From: Lutibacter sp. B1
Lineage (GTDB): Bacteria; Bacteroidota; Bacteroidia; Flavobacteriales; Flavobacteriaceae
DNA length: 64,000 nt
Assembly (NCBI RefSeq): GCF_012524075.1
Contig: NZ_JAAZUI010000007.1
Span: forward strand, 62,001 to 126,000
Direction of reading: 5' to 3'
Part shown: piece by piece, positions 54,278 through 62,541 of the stretch
Numbering within the stretch: position 1 is the first letter of the stretch
How the letters are laid out: the number at the start of each line of letters is the position of its first letter
The notes under the pieces: model-generated
The model's input: the letters and a program-made list of their open reading frames with translations, nothing else
Databases searched by the model: none
What the model was told of the DNA's origin: nothing
Position numbers and translations under genes: made by a program

Positions 54278-55150
54278 TTAAGAAACTTGTTTAATTCTAA
54301 CAAATTCATCTCTAAATTCGCGAGGAGTACAGCCTTTGGTTTTTTTAAAAAATCTGTTAAAATGAGCTATGTTGTTAAAGCCACATTTAAAACCAATTTC
54401 ACTAATACTTAAATCGGTATTAATTAACCATCGTGATACATAACTTAATCTAATATTATTTGTATATTCTACAAAAGTTTTACCGGTACGTTTTTTTATA
54501 AATCGATTAAATGAAACAGGAGTCATATTCACTAACTCTGAAATTTCGGAAAGAGAAATTTTACGATAATAGTATTTTTGAATGTATTCATAAACTTTTT
54601 TAATTTTTTTACTATTCTCGTATTCGTTATTTTTTGATATATAAGTTGAAAGTAATTTTTGATTTTTTGAGTTAGCTAACTCTTGTAAAATTGTTAAAAG
54701 TTGAGTAAAATCACTAATACTGTCAATTTTAGAAAGAGCTACAATACGAGGCATTAACTCTAAGGCCGTTTTAGCTGAGAATAGAATTCCGTGGTTTGAT
54801 TTGTTAAACAACTCTTTTATAGGCTTGAATATTTTTAATGAAAGTAATTTGTCATCAAATAAACCGTCATGAAATTGTATTGTTATTTCGTAAATTTGCT
54901 TGCTTTTACAGTTGTGGGTTTCCCAGCCGTGCTCAACATTAGGTCCCACTAATACCATTTCAACATTTTCAATATCTTCCATACTGTTTCCAACCACTCT
55001 ACGAACACCTTTCCCGTTAAGTATAAAGTTGAGTTCATATTCAGGATGAAAATGAATAGGGAAATCAAACTTTTGTTTTATTCTATTTATAACCAAAAAA
55101 ACATCATCGGGTTCTAGTTGAGTAATTTCTCGGTTAATATTTTCATACAT
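54278..55150 (-). CDS. AraC-family transcriptional regulator (copy 1)
   Basis: The 290-residue protein has an N-terminal cupin-like sensor (FPIHFHPEYELNFILNGKG near residue 30) and a C-terminal pair of helix-turn-helix motifs (ISLSEISELVNMTPVSFNRFIKKRTG near 200 and ISEIGFKCGFNNIAHFNRFFKKTKG near 250). It lies between the esterase trio and a closely similar copy 2 on the same strand, 67 bases away. It probably senses a sugar from the polysaccharide locus. Confidence 0.92.
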   Translation of the reverse strand: MYENINREITQLEPDDVFLVINRIKQKFDFPIHFHPEYELNFILNGKGVRRVVGNSMEDIENVEMVLVGPNVEHGWETHNCKSKQIYEITIQFHDGLFDDKLLSLKIFKPIKELFNKSNHGILFSAKTALELMPRIVALSKIDSISDFTQLLTILQELANSKNQKLLSTYISKNNEYENSKKIKKVYEYIQKYYYRKISLSEISELVNMTPVSFNRFIKKRTGKTFVEYTNNIRLSYVSRWLINTDLSISEIGFKCGFNNIAHFNRFFKKTKGCTPREFRDEFVRIKQVS

Positions 55151-55217
55151 GGCTTAGAATGTTTAATTTTAACTAAAATGATTAGATAGTATATATTGTA
55201 AGATACAAAATATGTGC

Positions 55218-56090
55218 TTATAAAACTCTTTTAATGCCTTTAAATTCTTCTCTGAATTCAGTAGGAGTACAATTTTTTACTTTTTTAAATACCCTGTTAA
55301 AGTTGGCTATATTATTAAATCCACACTTAAAACTTATTTCACCTATACTGTAATCTGATTCAATAAGTAAACGTGTGGCAAAACTTATTCTGGAGTCATT
55401 AATATATTCTATAAAAGTTCTGCCGGTTCTTTTTTTAATAAATCTGTTGAAAGAAACCGGACTCATATTTACTAAATCTGAAATTTCAGCAAGAGATATT
55501 TTTCGACTAAAATTATCTTGCACGTATTCATATACCTTTTTTATTTTATCACTATTCTCAAAGTTTTTGTTTTGAGAGATGTATGTAGAAAGTAATTTTT
55601 GGTTTCTTGAGTTAGCTAAATCGTGTAAAATTGAAATTAACTCTAAAAAATAGTCCATACTATCTATTTTTGATAGTGACATTATTCTGGGCATTAATTC
55701 TTTAGTGGTTTTTTTTGAAAATAAGATGCCATGATTAGATCGGTTAAACATATCTTTAATTGGTTTAAAGATTCTTTTTGAAAGCATTTTATCATCAAAT
55801 AAATCGTCATGAAATTGAATTGTAATTTCGTGAATCTTTTTATTTGTGCAATTATGAAGCTCCCAACCATGAACCAAATTGGGGCCAACCATTACAAGTT
55901 CTATATCATCTATTTCTTCTAAACTATTTCCTACCACACGTCTAACACCTTTTCCATTGTGAATGAAATTTAATTCATATTCAGGATGAAAGTGAATAGG
56001 AAAATCGAAATCATCTTTTACACGGTCAAAAACCAAAAAACTATCTTCTGGTGATAAAGGTGAAATTTCTCTGTGAACATTTTTATGCAT
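55218..56090 (-). CDS. AraC-family transcriptional regulator (copy 2)
   Basis: The 290-residue protein lines up with copy 1 over its full length without a visible gap: the sensor motif FPIHFHPEYELNFIHNGKG and the same two helix-turn-helix motifs. It is transcribed away from susC with a shared intergenic region. ATG 56090 gives the same length as copy 1; the in-frame ATG at 56099 adds three residues. The two likely arose by tandem duplication and may control the divergent sides of the locus separately. Confidence 0.92.
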   Translation of the reverse strand: MHKNVHREISPLSPEDSFLVFDRVKDDFDFPIHFHPEYELNFIHNGKGVRRVVGNSLEEIDDIELVMVGPNLVHGWELHNCTNKKIHEITIQFHDDLFDDKMLSKRIFKPIKDMFNRSNHGILFSKKTTKELMPRIMSLSKIDSMDYFLELISILHDLANSRNQKLLSTYISQNKNFENSDKIKKVYEYVQDNFSRKISLAEISDLVNMSPVSFNRFIKKRTGRTFIEYINDSRISFATRLLIESDYSIGEISFKCGFNNIANFNRVFKKVKNCTPTEFREEFKGIKRVL

Positions 56091-56115
56091 AATAATCATT
56101 GATGTTAAGTGTATA

Positions 56116-56123
56116 CAAAAATA
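56116..56123 (-). promoter_or_regulatory. -7 promoter element of AraC copy 2
   Basis: The minus strand reads TATTTTTG, matching TAnnTTTG, 25 bases before the ATG at 56090. Confidence 0.5.
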
Positions 56124-56124
56124 G

Positions 56125-56179
56125 TATTAAAATTTGATTAAATAGTATCACTATATCGTTGTAGTAAATATTAAATTTG
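56125..56179 (+). promoter_or_regulatory. susC promoter region with direct repeats
   Basis: TAAATTTG at 56172-56179 matches TAnnTTTG. It forms part of TATTAAATTTG at 56169-56179, which repeats TATTAAAATTTG at 56125-56136, with repeat starts 44 bases apart. The repeats are candidate sites for the neighbouring AraC proteins. The leader to susC is about 125 bases. Confidence 0.4.
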
Positions 56180-56310
56180 TTATATATATAAAAACTAGCA
56201 CAATAAATTAGTAAAATAATAAATTCTTTTCAAAGATAAGGGATTTATTATTTTCATGTTAGGTTAAGGTTTAATTAATAACAAAATTCAATTAACAAAA
56301 AAGATTTATT

Positions 56311-59300
56311 ATGAGAAATTATTTCTTTAGAAAATTTCTGTTTCTGGGAGCTTTATTGCTTAGCGGCTTTATGCAAGCCCAAATGATTTCAGGAACAGTA
56401 TCGGACGTTAATGGTCCACTGCCTGGAGCAAACGTTCTTGTTAGAGGTACAACCAACGGTACAACTACAGATTTTGATGGTAAATTCACTTTAAGTGAAG
56501 TTCCTTCAGATGCAGTTTTACATATTAGTTATGTTGGTTATGTAACACAGGAAGTAAGTGTTGCAGGAAAGTCTGTAATTAATGTGGTATTAGCCCAAAG
56601 CGCAGATGAATTAGACGAAGTTGTTGTAATTGGGTATGGTACCAAGAAAAAAAGTTTGGTAACAGGTTCAATTTCAAGTATTGATGAAAGTCAAATTGAA
56701 AGCTCTTCAACACAACGTATAGAACAAGTTTTACAAGGTAAAACAGCAGGGGTTACTGTTGTTTCTTCTTCTGGAGCTCCAGGTAGTGGAGCTAAAGTTA
56801 GAATACGTGGTACCGGTTCTAATGGTAATGCAGACCCTCTTTATATTGTAGATGGAATGAAAGTTTCAACTATAGATAATATTGCCCCAAGTGATATTGC
56901 TAATATGGAGGTTTTAAAAGATGCTGCCTCTGCAGCTATTTATGGTACACAAGGTGCTAATGGTGTTGTAATTATTACAACAAAAAGAGGTAAAAAAGGA
57001 CAATCAGTAATAAGCTATAACTCGCAATTTGGTATTCAAAGTGTAAGAACTGATATGAACTTAATGAATGCTTCTCAATTTGTTCAGTATATGAATGAAG
57101 CAGGTCAAAACCAAGTTGTTGATAATGGTATCAATACAGATTGGATAGATGAAACATTCCAAGATGCTTTTGTGCAAAGGCATGACCTTAGTTTTTCAGG
57201 TGCAACTGAAAAAACTTCATATTATTTATCAGGATCGTTATTAGATCAAGAAGGTATTGTTGGTAAAGAAAATTCAGGATACAAAAGATATACTTTAAGA
57301 GCTAATATTGTTAGCGAATTAAAAGATTGGTTAGAAATAGGAGCTAATATAACTTACGCAAACACAAACCAATCTCCTATTACTGAAGATGATTCTTATA
57401 GAGGAGTTGTTAATAACGTATTGTTAATTGACCCACTTACACCTGTGATTTATGATGGAGCTTTACCTGATAGAGCTGCAGAAGGTGTTGCAAATGGTAC
57501 AGCAATGGTTACAAAAAATGGTAGAGTATATGGATATCCAACATACTCAACAGGTGAGGTAATTAACCCTGTTGGTTATGCTAATTACGTATTTAGAGGT
57601 GAAGGTATTGATACAGATAGTTTTTTAACCTCTGTTTATGCTAAAATTAAATTGATGGAAGGCTTATCTTTTACAACTAGATTTGGTTATGAAAGAGCAA
57701 ATATGATCGATAATAGGTGGACTCCAATTTATGTTGTAGGTGCAGAGGCGTCAAATACAAGTGTATCATTAGCACACGATATTGATAGAAACTCAAGATG
57801 GTTGTGGGAAAATTTCGCAACTTATACCAAAGAGTTTAATGACCACTCGTTAACAGCTATGGTAGGTTATTCTGCAGAAAAAATTAAAAATCCATATTAC
57901 AGTCTAAAAGGAGGTTCTGTTGAAAGAAGTATTGATGAATTTGCTTATTTTGATTATACTGCCAGAGCTAATGATGTGATAGGAGGAGCTATTTATGAAA
58001 AAAATATGACATCTATATTTGGTAGATTGTCTTATGACTATATGGGAAAATACATGGTTGAAGGTTCTTTAAGATATGATGAATCTAGTGTGTTCCCAAA
58101 ATCAGATAAAGGAGACCTTTTCCCTGCTGTATCTGTAGGTTGGGTACTATCTAAAGAAGATTTTTGGAAACAAGATGCTAAGATTGATTATTTGAAATTA
58201 CGTGCCAGTTGGGGACAAAATGGTAGTGATGCTAACCTAGAAGGTAACGGAGATTTAGAATTTTGGCAAACAGTAGCTAGTGATGGAGGTTATGTTGTTC
58301 CTGTAATTTACGAAGGAGTAGGAGGTTACAATGTAGGAGATTTGGCAAATCCTAAATTGGTTTGGGAAAAGTCTGAACAGTTTGATATTGGGTTCGATTT
58401 AAGAGCCTTTAACGGAAAATTTAATTTCTCTGCAGATTATTACAATAAAGAAACAAAAGACCTATTAATTACTGATGGAAATTTAATTGTTCCCGGTTCT
58501 GTAGGTAGAACTTTAGGTCCGATAAATGCAGGAACTATTGAAAACAAAGGTTTTGAATTTGAAGCAGGATATAAAGATACAACAGAAGGTGGTTTTACCT
58601 ATGGTATTAATTTTAACTTATCTACTTTAGATAATGAAACTACAGATGTATCAGTTAATGCTGCTTTAAATGGAGCAACTATCCCTGGAGGAGAGCCTGT
58701 AACTCGTTTTGAAGAAGGACATCCTGTATGGTATTTCTACGGATATAAAACAAATGGTATTGATTCACAAACAGGAGCACCAATAATTGTTGATACTGAT
58801 GGAAATGGTACAATAACCAATAATGATAAAACTGAAATTGGTTCACCACATCCTGACTTATTGTATGGAGCTAGTATTAATTTAGGTTATAAAAACTTTG
58901 ATTTCAGTTTAAACTTACAAGGTACAGAGGGTAATGACATTTTTGCAGCATACCATCAGCCTTCACGTCCTTTAACCAATAAACCGGTTGAATATTTTAA
59001 TGGTAGATGGACACAGCCAGGTGATGCAAATGCAAAATATCCGGGAGCATCACAAATAAATGGTTATTATGATACTGATCTTATGATAGATGACGGTTCA
59101 TATATGAGAATTAAACAAATACAATTAGGTTATACTTTACCAACAAGTATTGTTGAAAAAATAAATCTAAAAAAACTTAGAGTTTATATTTCTCTTGATG
59201 ATTATTTCACATTTACAAAATATAATGGTTTAGACCCTGAAGCAGGTAGTTATGAAGATAATAGCCAAGGTGTAGATAGAGGATTTTATCCAATTCCTGG

Positions 59301-59334
59301 AAAAGCTTTATTTGGTTTATCAGTTGATTTTTAA
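56311..59334 (+). CDS. SusC/RagA-family TonB-dependent outer-membrane glycan importer
   Basis: The 1007-residue protein has a signal peptide (about 1-23), a CarboxypepD_reg-like domain (MISGTVSDVNGPLPGANVLV to about residue 100), the SusC hallmark DELDEVVVIGYGTKKKS, a plug with TGSNGNADPLYIVDG near residue 168, and a 22-strand barrel ending in GLSVDF. It imports oligosaccharides bound by SusD, powered by TonB-ExbBD. susD follows by 25 bases. Confidence 0.96.
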   Translation: MRNYFFRKFLFLGALLLSGFMQAQMISGTVSDVNGPLPGANVLVRGTTNGTTTDFDGKFTLSEVPSDAVLHISYVGYVTQEVSVAGKSVINVVLAQSADELDEVVVIGYGTKKKSLVTGSISSIDESQIESSSTQRIEQVLQGKTAGVTVVSSSGAPGSGAKVRIRGTGSNGNADPLYIVDGMKVSTIDNIAPSDIANMEVLKDAASAAIYGTQGANGVVIITTKRGKKGQSVISYNSQFGIQSVRTDMNLMNASQFVQYMNEAGQNQVVDNGINTDWIDETFQDAFVQRHDLSFSGATEKTSYYLSGSLLDQEGIVGKENSGYKRYTLRANIVSELKDWLEIGANITYANTNQSPITEDDSYRGVVNNVLLIDPLTPVIYDGALPDRAAEGVANGTAMVTKNGRVYGYPTYSTGEVINPVGYANYVFRGEGIDTDSFLTSVYAKIKLMEGLSFTTRFGYERANMIDNRWTPIYVVGAEASNTSVSLAHDIDRNSRWLWENFATYTKEFNDHSLTAMVGYSAEKIKNPYYSLKGGSVERSIDEFAYFDYTARANDVIGGAIYEKNMTSIFGRLSYDYMGKYMVEGSLRYDESSVFPKSDKGDLFPAVSVGWVLSKEDFWKQDAKIDYLKLRASWGQNGSDANLEGNGDLEFWQTVASDGGYVVPVIYEGVGGYNVGDLANPKLVWEKSEQFDIGFDLRAFNGKFNFSADYYNKETKDLLITDGNLIVPGSVGRTLGPINAGTIENKGFEFEAGYKDTTEGGFTYGINFNLSTLDNETTDVSVNAALNGATIPGGEPVTRFEEGHPVWYFYGYKTNGIDSQTGAPIIVDTDGNGTITNNDKTEIGSPHPDLLYGASINLGYKNFDFSLNLQGTEGNDIFAAYHQPSRPLTNKPVEYFNGRWTQPGDANAKYPGASQINGYYDTDLMIDDGSYMRIKQIQLGYTLPTSIVEKINLKKLRVYISLDDYFTFTKYNGLDPEAGSYEDNSQGVDRGFYPIPGKALFGLSVDF

Positions 59335-59359
59335 TAAAAAATAAATTAGTAATATAATT

Positions 59360-60889
59360 ATGAAAAAAATAATTTTTACCGTAATAACATCACTTTTAAT
59401 TTTTACTTCATGTAGTGATGATTTTGTTGAGAATCCACCTACAGGTACATTAGATACCGAGTATGTGTTCTCAACTGAGGAAAATGTAGAAAAAGCTGTA
59501 CTTGGATTATATGATCTTATGCAATATAATTATGCCAAAGATTGGCATAGTGCTTACTTTGTAAAATTATTGCCTGGAGACGATGCTAATGCAGCAGGAG
59601 GAAATGCAGGAGACCAAGCTCAATTACAAGATATTGATGATTATGCAAACGTTTCAATTTCAAACACTTCTATTACAAGTAATTGGGATTTGTTTTACAG
59701 AGTTATTGCATTAGCCAATGTTATTGTTGATAATGTGGAAGGAAGCTCATTAAGCAATAAAGCAAAGGTGTTGGCAGAAGCTAAATTTATGCGTGCATGG
59801 TGTTATTTTGAATTAACTACCATGTGGGGAGATGTACCGTTAAGATTACATAATCCTGATGTAGTAAGTCCTGAAGCTTTTGCGTTAGCTAAAAGCCCAA
59901 GAACTGAAATTTATACACAAGTTGAGTCTGATTTAACAGAGGCAATAACAGGATTGCCTGATAAATCTGCTGTCTCTGAAAATTTTAGAGTGTGTAAAGG
60001 AACTGCTCAAGCATTAATGGGAAAAGTATTGGTTTTTCAAGAAAAATATAGTCAAGCTATTCCTTATTTAGCTGCTGTTATTGCTAATCCGGCTCATGAT
60101 TTAGAGCCTGATCCTGCTAATGTTTGGACTATAGGTTCTGAATTTGGTATAGAATCTCTTTTTGAGTTAGGTTATATTTCTACCGAAGGATATGATTGGG
60201 GTAGTTTTAAATGGGGAGGACGTGTTGAAAGCAATGCACATATAATATTAATGGGTACAAGAGATTTCTTTGATGTGGCTCCTGTAGGTTTACTTAATGG
60301 TTGGGGCTTTAATTTACCAACTAAAAAATTGATTGATGCATTTGATGCAATGGGAGATACTGAGCGTAAAGCAGCTACTTTAATGACAGAAGCGGAATTG
60401 ATTGCAGGCGGAGGAGCAGTAAAAGAACCTGCTGAAAACATTTGGGATTACGAAGGAGCTATAAGAATAAAGTATACAACACGTGCAAGTGATACAAGTC
60501 CTGAAGGAACCGTAAGAGAATTAAATTACACTACCAACTGGAGGTTATTACGATACGCAGAGGTGCTTTTATTGGCAGCAGAAGCTTACAATAAAGATGG
60601 TCAAGACGGACAAGCTCTAATTGAATTGAATAAAGTTCATGAAAGAGCAGGTTTAGCTCCTTTATCAGGACTTACCGGAGACGCTTTATTCAATGCTATT
60701 GTAAATGAAAAATTCTTAGAATTAGCACATGAAGGCCAGCGTTTTTGGGATTTGGTAAGATGGGGAAGAGCAGCAACAGAATTGGCAGGAACAGGATATG
60801 CATCTAAAAATGATTTATTCCCTATTCCGGTTACAGAAATTGAATTAAACGATGCGTTAACCAACGCAGACCAGAATCCTGGATATTAG
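59360..60889 (+). CDS. SusD/RagB-family surface glycan-binding lipoprotein
   Basis: The 509-residue protein has a lipoprotein signal (FTSC, Cys18), the RagB/SusD helical TPR-like fold with FMRAWCYFELTTMWGDVPL near residue 144, LLRYAEVLLLAAEAYN near 395 and the C-terminal motif RFWDLVRWGRA. It ends LFPIPVTEIELN...NPGY, as the family does. It forms the lid of the SusC transporter. Confidence 0.96.
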   Translation: MKKIIFTVITSLLIFTSCSDDFVENPPTGTLDTEYVFSTEENVEKAVLGLYDLMQYNYAKDWHSAYFVKLLPGDDANAAGGNAGDQAQLQDIDDYANVSISNTSITSNWDLFYRVIALANVIVDNVEGSSLSNKAKVLAEAKFMRAWCYFELTTMWGDVPLRLHNPDVVSPEAFALAKSPRTEIYTQVESDLTEAITGLPDKSAVSENFRVCKGTAQALMGKVLVFQEKYSQAIPYLAAVIANPAHDLEPDPANVWTIGSEFGIESLFELGYISTEGYDWGSFKWGGRVESNAHIILMGTRDFFDVAPVGLLNGWGFNLPTKKLIDAFDAMGDTERKAATLMTEAELIAGGGAVKEPAENIWDYEGAIRIKYTTRASDTSPEGTVRELNYTTNWRLLRYAEVLLLAAEAYNKDGQDGQALIELNKVHERAGLAPLSGLTGDALFNAIVNEKFLELAHEGQRFWDLVRWGRAATELAGTGYASKNDLFPIPVTEIELNDALTNADQNPGY

Positions 60890-60927
60890 TCAAAATTAGG
60901 TGATTTTATTTTGAATTAATTTGAAGT

Positions 60928-60953
60928 GCAGCGTGAGTAATTACTCACGCTGC
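60928..60953 (+). terminator. 26-bp perfect palindrome terminating susCD
   Basis: GCAGCGTGAGTAA is followed immediately by its exact reverse complement, giving a very stable hairpin 39 bases after the susD stop. The following TTGTTTA is only partly T-rich. Confidence 0.75.
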
Positions 60954-61048
60954 TTGTTTAAAAAAAGTAGATAATAAATAACTAATACACGAGTTTGAAA
61001 AAAAATAACTGATAACTAATAGATATGTTTTTGGTTGATTAAGAGCCT

Positions 61049-61074
61049 GTTATTCCAGCGAAGGCTGGAATGAC
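61049..61074. repeat. Isolated hairpin repeat of the ATTCCAGC type
   Basis: ATTCCAGC-GAAG-GCTGGAAT with flanking GT/AC pairs forms an 11-bp stem with one G-T pair. Motifs of the shape ATTCC-N-GGAAT occur as dispersed palindromic repeats in several genomes. Only one copy lies in this window. Confidence 0.5.
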
Positions 61075-61190
61075 AAAAATATAATAAGCGCATCATAATG
61101 TATAAACTGTTTTAATTATAATCGAATCCTCATTTCATTATTTAAAGTATTTAAAAATAAAGGATTGGAGAGAATTGCTATTTATTTATT

Positions 61191-61224
61191 AAAAAAAGCC
61201 GAAGCATTATGCTTCGGCTTTTTT
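61191..61224. terminator. Bidirectional terminator after the alpha-galactosidase gene
   Basis: A7-GCCGAAGCAT at 61191-61207 pairs with ATGCTTCGGC followed by T6 from 61209, with a one-base loop; it is usable from both strands. Confidence 0.85.
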
Positions 61225-61243
61225 GTAGAATACTATTTTAATG

Positions 61244-62452
61244 TTATTTTTTTTGAAGTTTTATCATTAAAACATCATGAACTCCAATAGTAGTTTTTAA
61301 TTTTTTTGAAGTATCTCCCAAGTTTTTATGGTTGAATAAATCTCTGATAGTGTAAATATTATTTTTTAAATCTAAAAACTTTCCATTTACATCATCTCCA
61401 ATTTCATGTTTAGTCCAATCAAATTCAAAATCAATTGGCTCATCATTCATATTTACAAAAGTTATAGCCCAATTACCATCAGCAAGTGGTTTTAGCCAAG
61501 TTTCAACATTAAATTCATTAGAAAATCTAAAGCCTTGAATACCTAATTTATCTTGATTAACTGCTATTACTTCTTTATTAGAGAGTGTTTTTATGGTTTC
61601 AGGTGTAGCTGTTCTTAAATCATTTCCCATAATTAATGGAGAAGCCAACATACTCCACATTGCAAAATGACTTCTATCTTCAGCGTCAGTCATGCCGTTA
61701 CCAACTTCCATCATGTCGAAATCATTAAAATGACCAGGACCGGATGCTTTACGAATATCTTTTCTTAAATTGATGATTTTCCAAACTCCCCATGATGACC
61801 ATGAACCATGGCCAACTTCACAATCCCAGCAATTAATAATATCGCCTGTAACTCTCCATAAATGACCAACATCTTTAGCCCATTTCCAAGGTTCATTATC
61901 TCCCCATTCGCAAATACTGAATACAATAGGTCTGCCTGCAGCTTTTAAAGCGTCTCTCATTGTCATGTAAGCACCTTCAGCATTTAATTTGTCAGTATTA
62001 CACCAATCGTATTTTAAGTAGTCAACATCCCATGAAGCATATAAACGTGCATCTTGGTATTCGTAACCACGGCTTCCGGGATAACCACCACAAGTTTTTG
62101 AACCGGCACAATTGTACAATCCAAATTTTAAACCTTTTGAGTGTACATAATCAGCTAAAGCTTTCATGCCATTAGGAAATTTTACGGGGTCAGCTATTAA
62201 ATTTCCGTTAGCGTCACGTTCTTTTGCCATCCAACCATCGTCTAAAACAATGTATTCATAACCGGCATCTTTTAAACCCAATTCAACAAATTTATCTGCA
62301 ACATCTTTTACCAATTGTTCATTAATATTGGTAGAAAAAGTATTCCAGCTGTTCCAGCCCAAAGGAGGTGTTTGAGCTAATCCTTCAAATTTTTGAGCAA
62401 AGGAGTTTAAACTTACGGTTATTAAAAATAGTATAATTAAATTTTTTTTCAT
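61244..62452 (-). CDS. Alpha-galactosidase, glycoside hydrolase family 27
   Basis: The 402-residue protein has a signal peptide (about 1-20), the GH27 start TPPLGWNSWNTF near residue 28 and LDDGWM near 70. The nucleophile Asp149 lies in YLKYDWCN and the acid/base Asp204 in RVTGDI. The barrel is followed by a C-terminal beta domain. It releases terminal alpha-galactose, for example from galactomannan or other galactose-decorated glycans. It is convergent with susCD and follows a glycan-binding protein gene. Confidence 0.94.
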   Translation of the reverse strand: MKKNLIILFLITVSLNSFAQKFEGLAQTPPLGWNSWNTFSTNINEQLVKDVADKFVELGLKDAGYEYIVLDDGWMAKERDANGNLIADPVKFPNGMKALADYVHSKGLKFGLYNCAGSKTCGGYPGSRGYEYQDARLYASWDVDYLKYDWCNTDKLNAEGAYMTMRDALKAAGRPIVFSICEWGDNEPWKWAKDVGHLWRVTGDIINCWDCEVGHGSWSSWGVWKIINLRKDIRKASGPGHFNDFDMMEVGNGMTDAEDRSHFAMWSMLASPLIMGNDLRTATPETIKTLSNKEVIAVNQDKLGIQGFRFSNEFNVETWLKPLADGNWAITFVNMNDEPIDFEFDWTKHEIGDDVNGKFLDLKNNIYTIRDLFNHKNLGDTSKKLKTTIGVHDVLMIKLQKK

Positions 62453-62474
62453 TTTTTGAGATTTATTTTAACAA

Positions 62475-62506
62475 ATATTCCCTGTAAATTACTCTACAGG
62501 GAATAT
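62475..62506 (-). terminator. 12-bp perfect hairpin between the glycan-binding protein and the alpha-galactosidase
   Basis: ATATTCCCTGTA at 62475-62486 pairs perfectly with TACAGGGAATAT at 62495-62506. In minus-strand direction only a short T-rich stretch follows. It may act as a partial terminator or mRNA stabiliser, separating the two genes' expression. Confidence 0.6.
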
Positions 62507-62541
62507 ATGATTTATTCAAACAAGTTTTAATGGTTTAATAT

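Larger units (their letters stand above)
60890..61243. other. Non-coding region between susD and the alpha-galactosidase
   Basis: No credible gene is seen. It contains the susCD terminator, an isolated 11-bp hairpin repeat (61049-61074) and the terminator of the convergent alpha-galactosidase gene. Confidence 0.6.
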
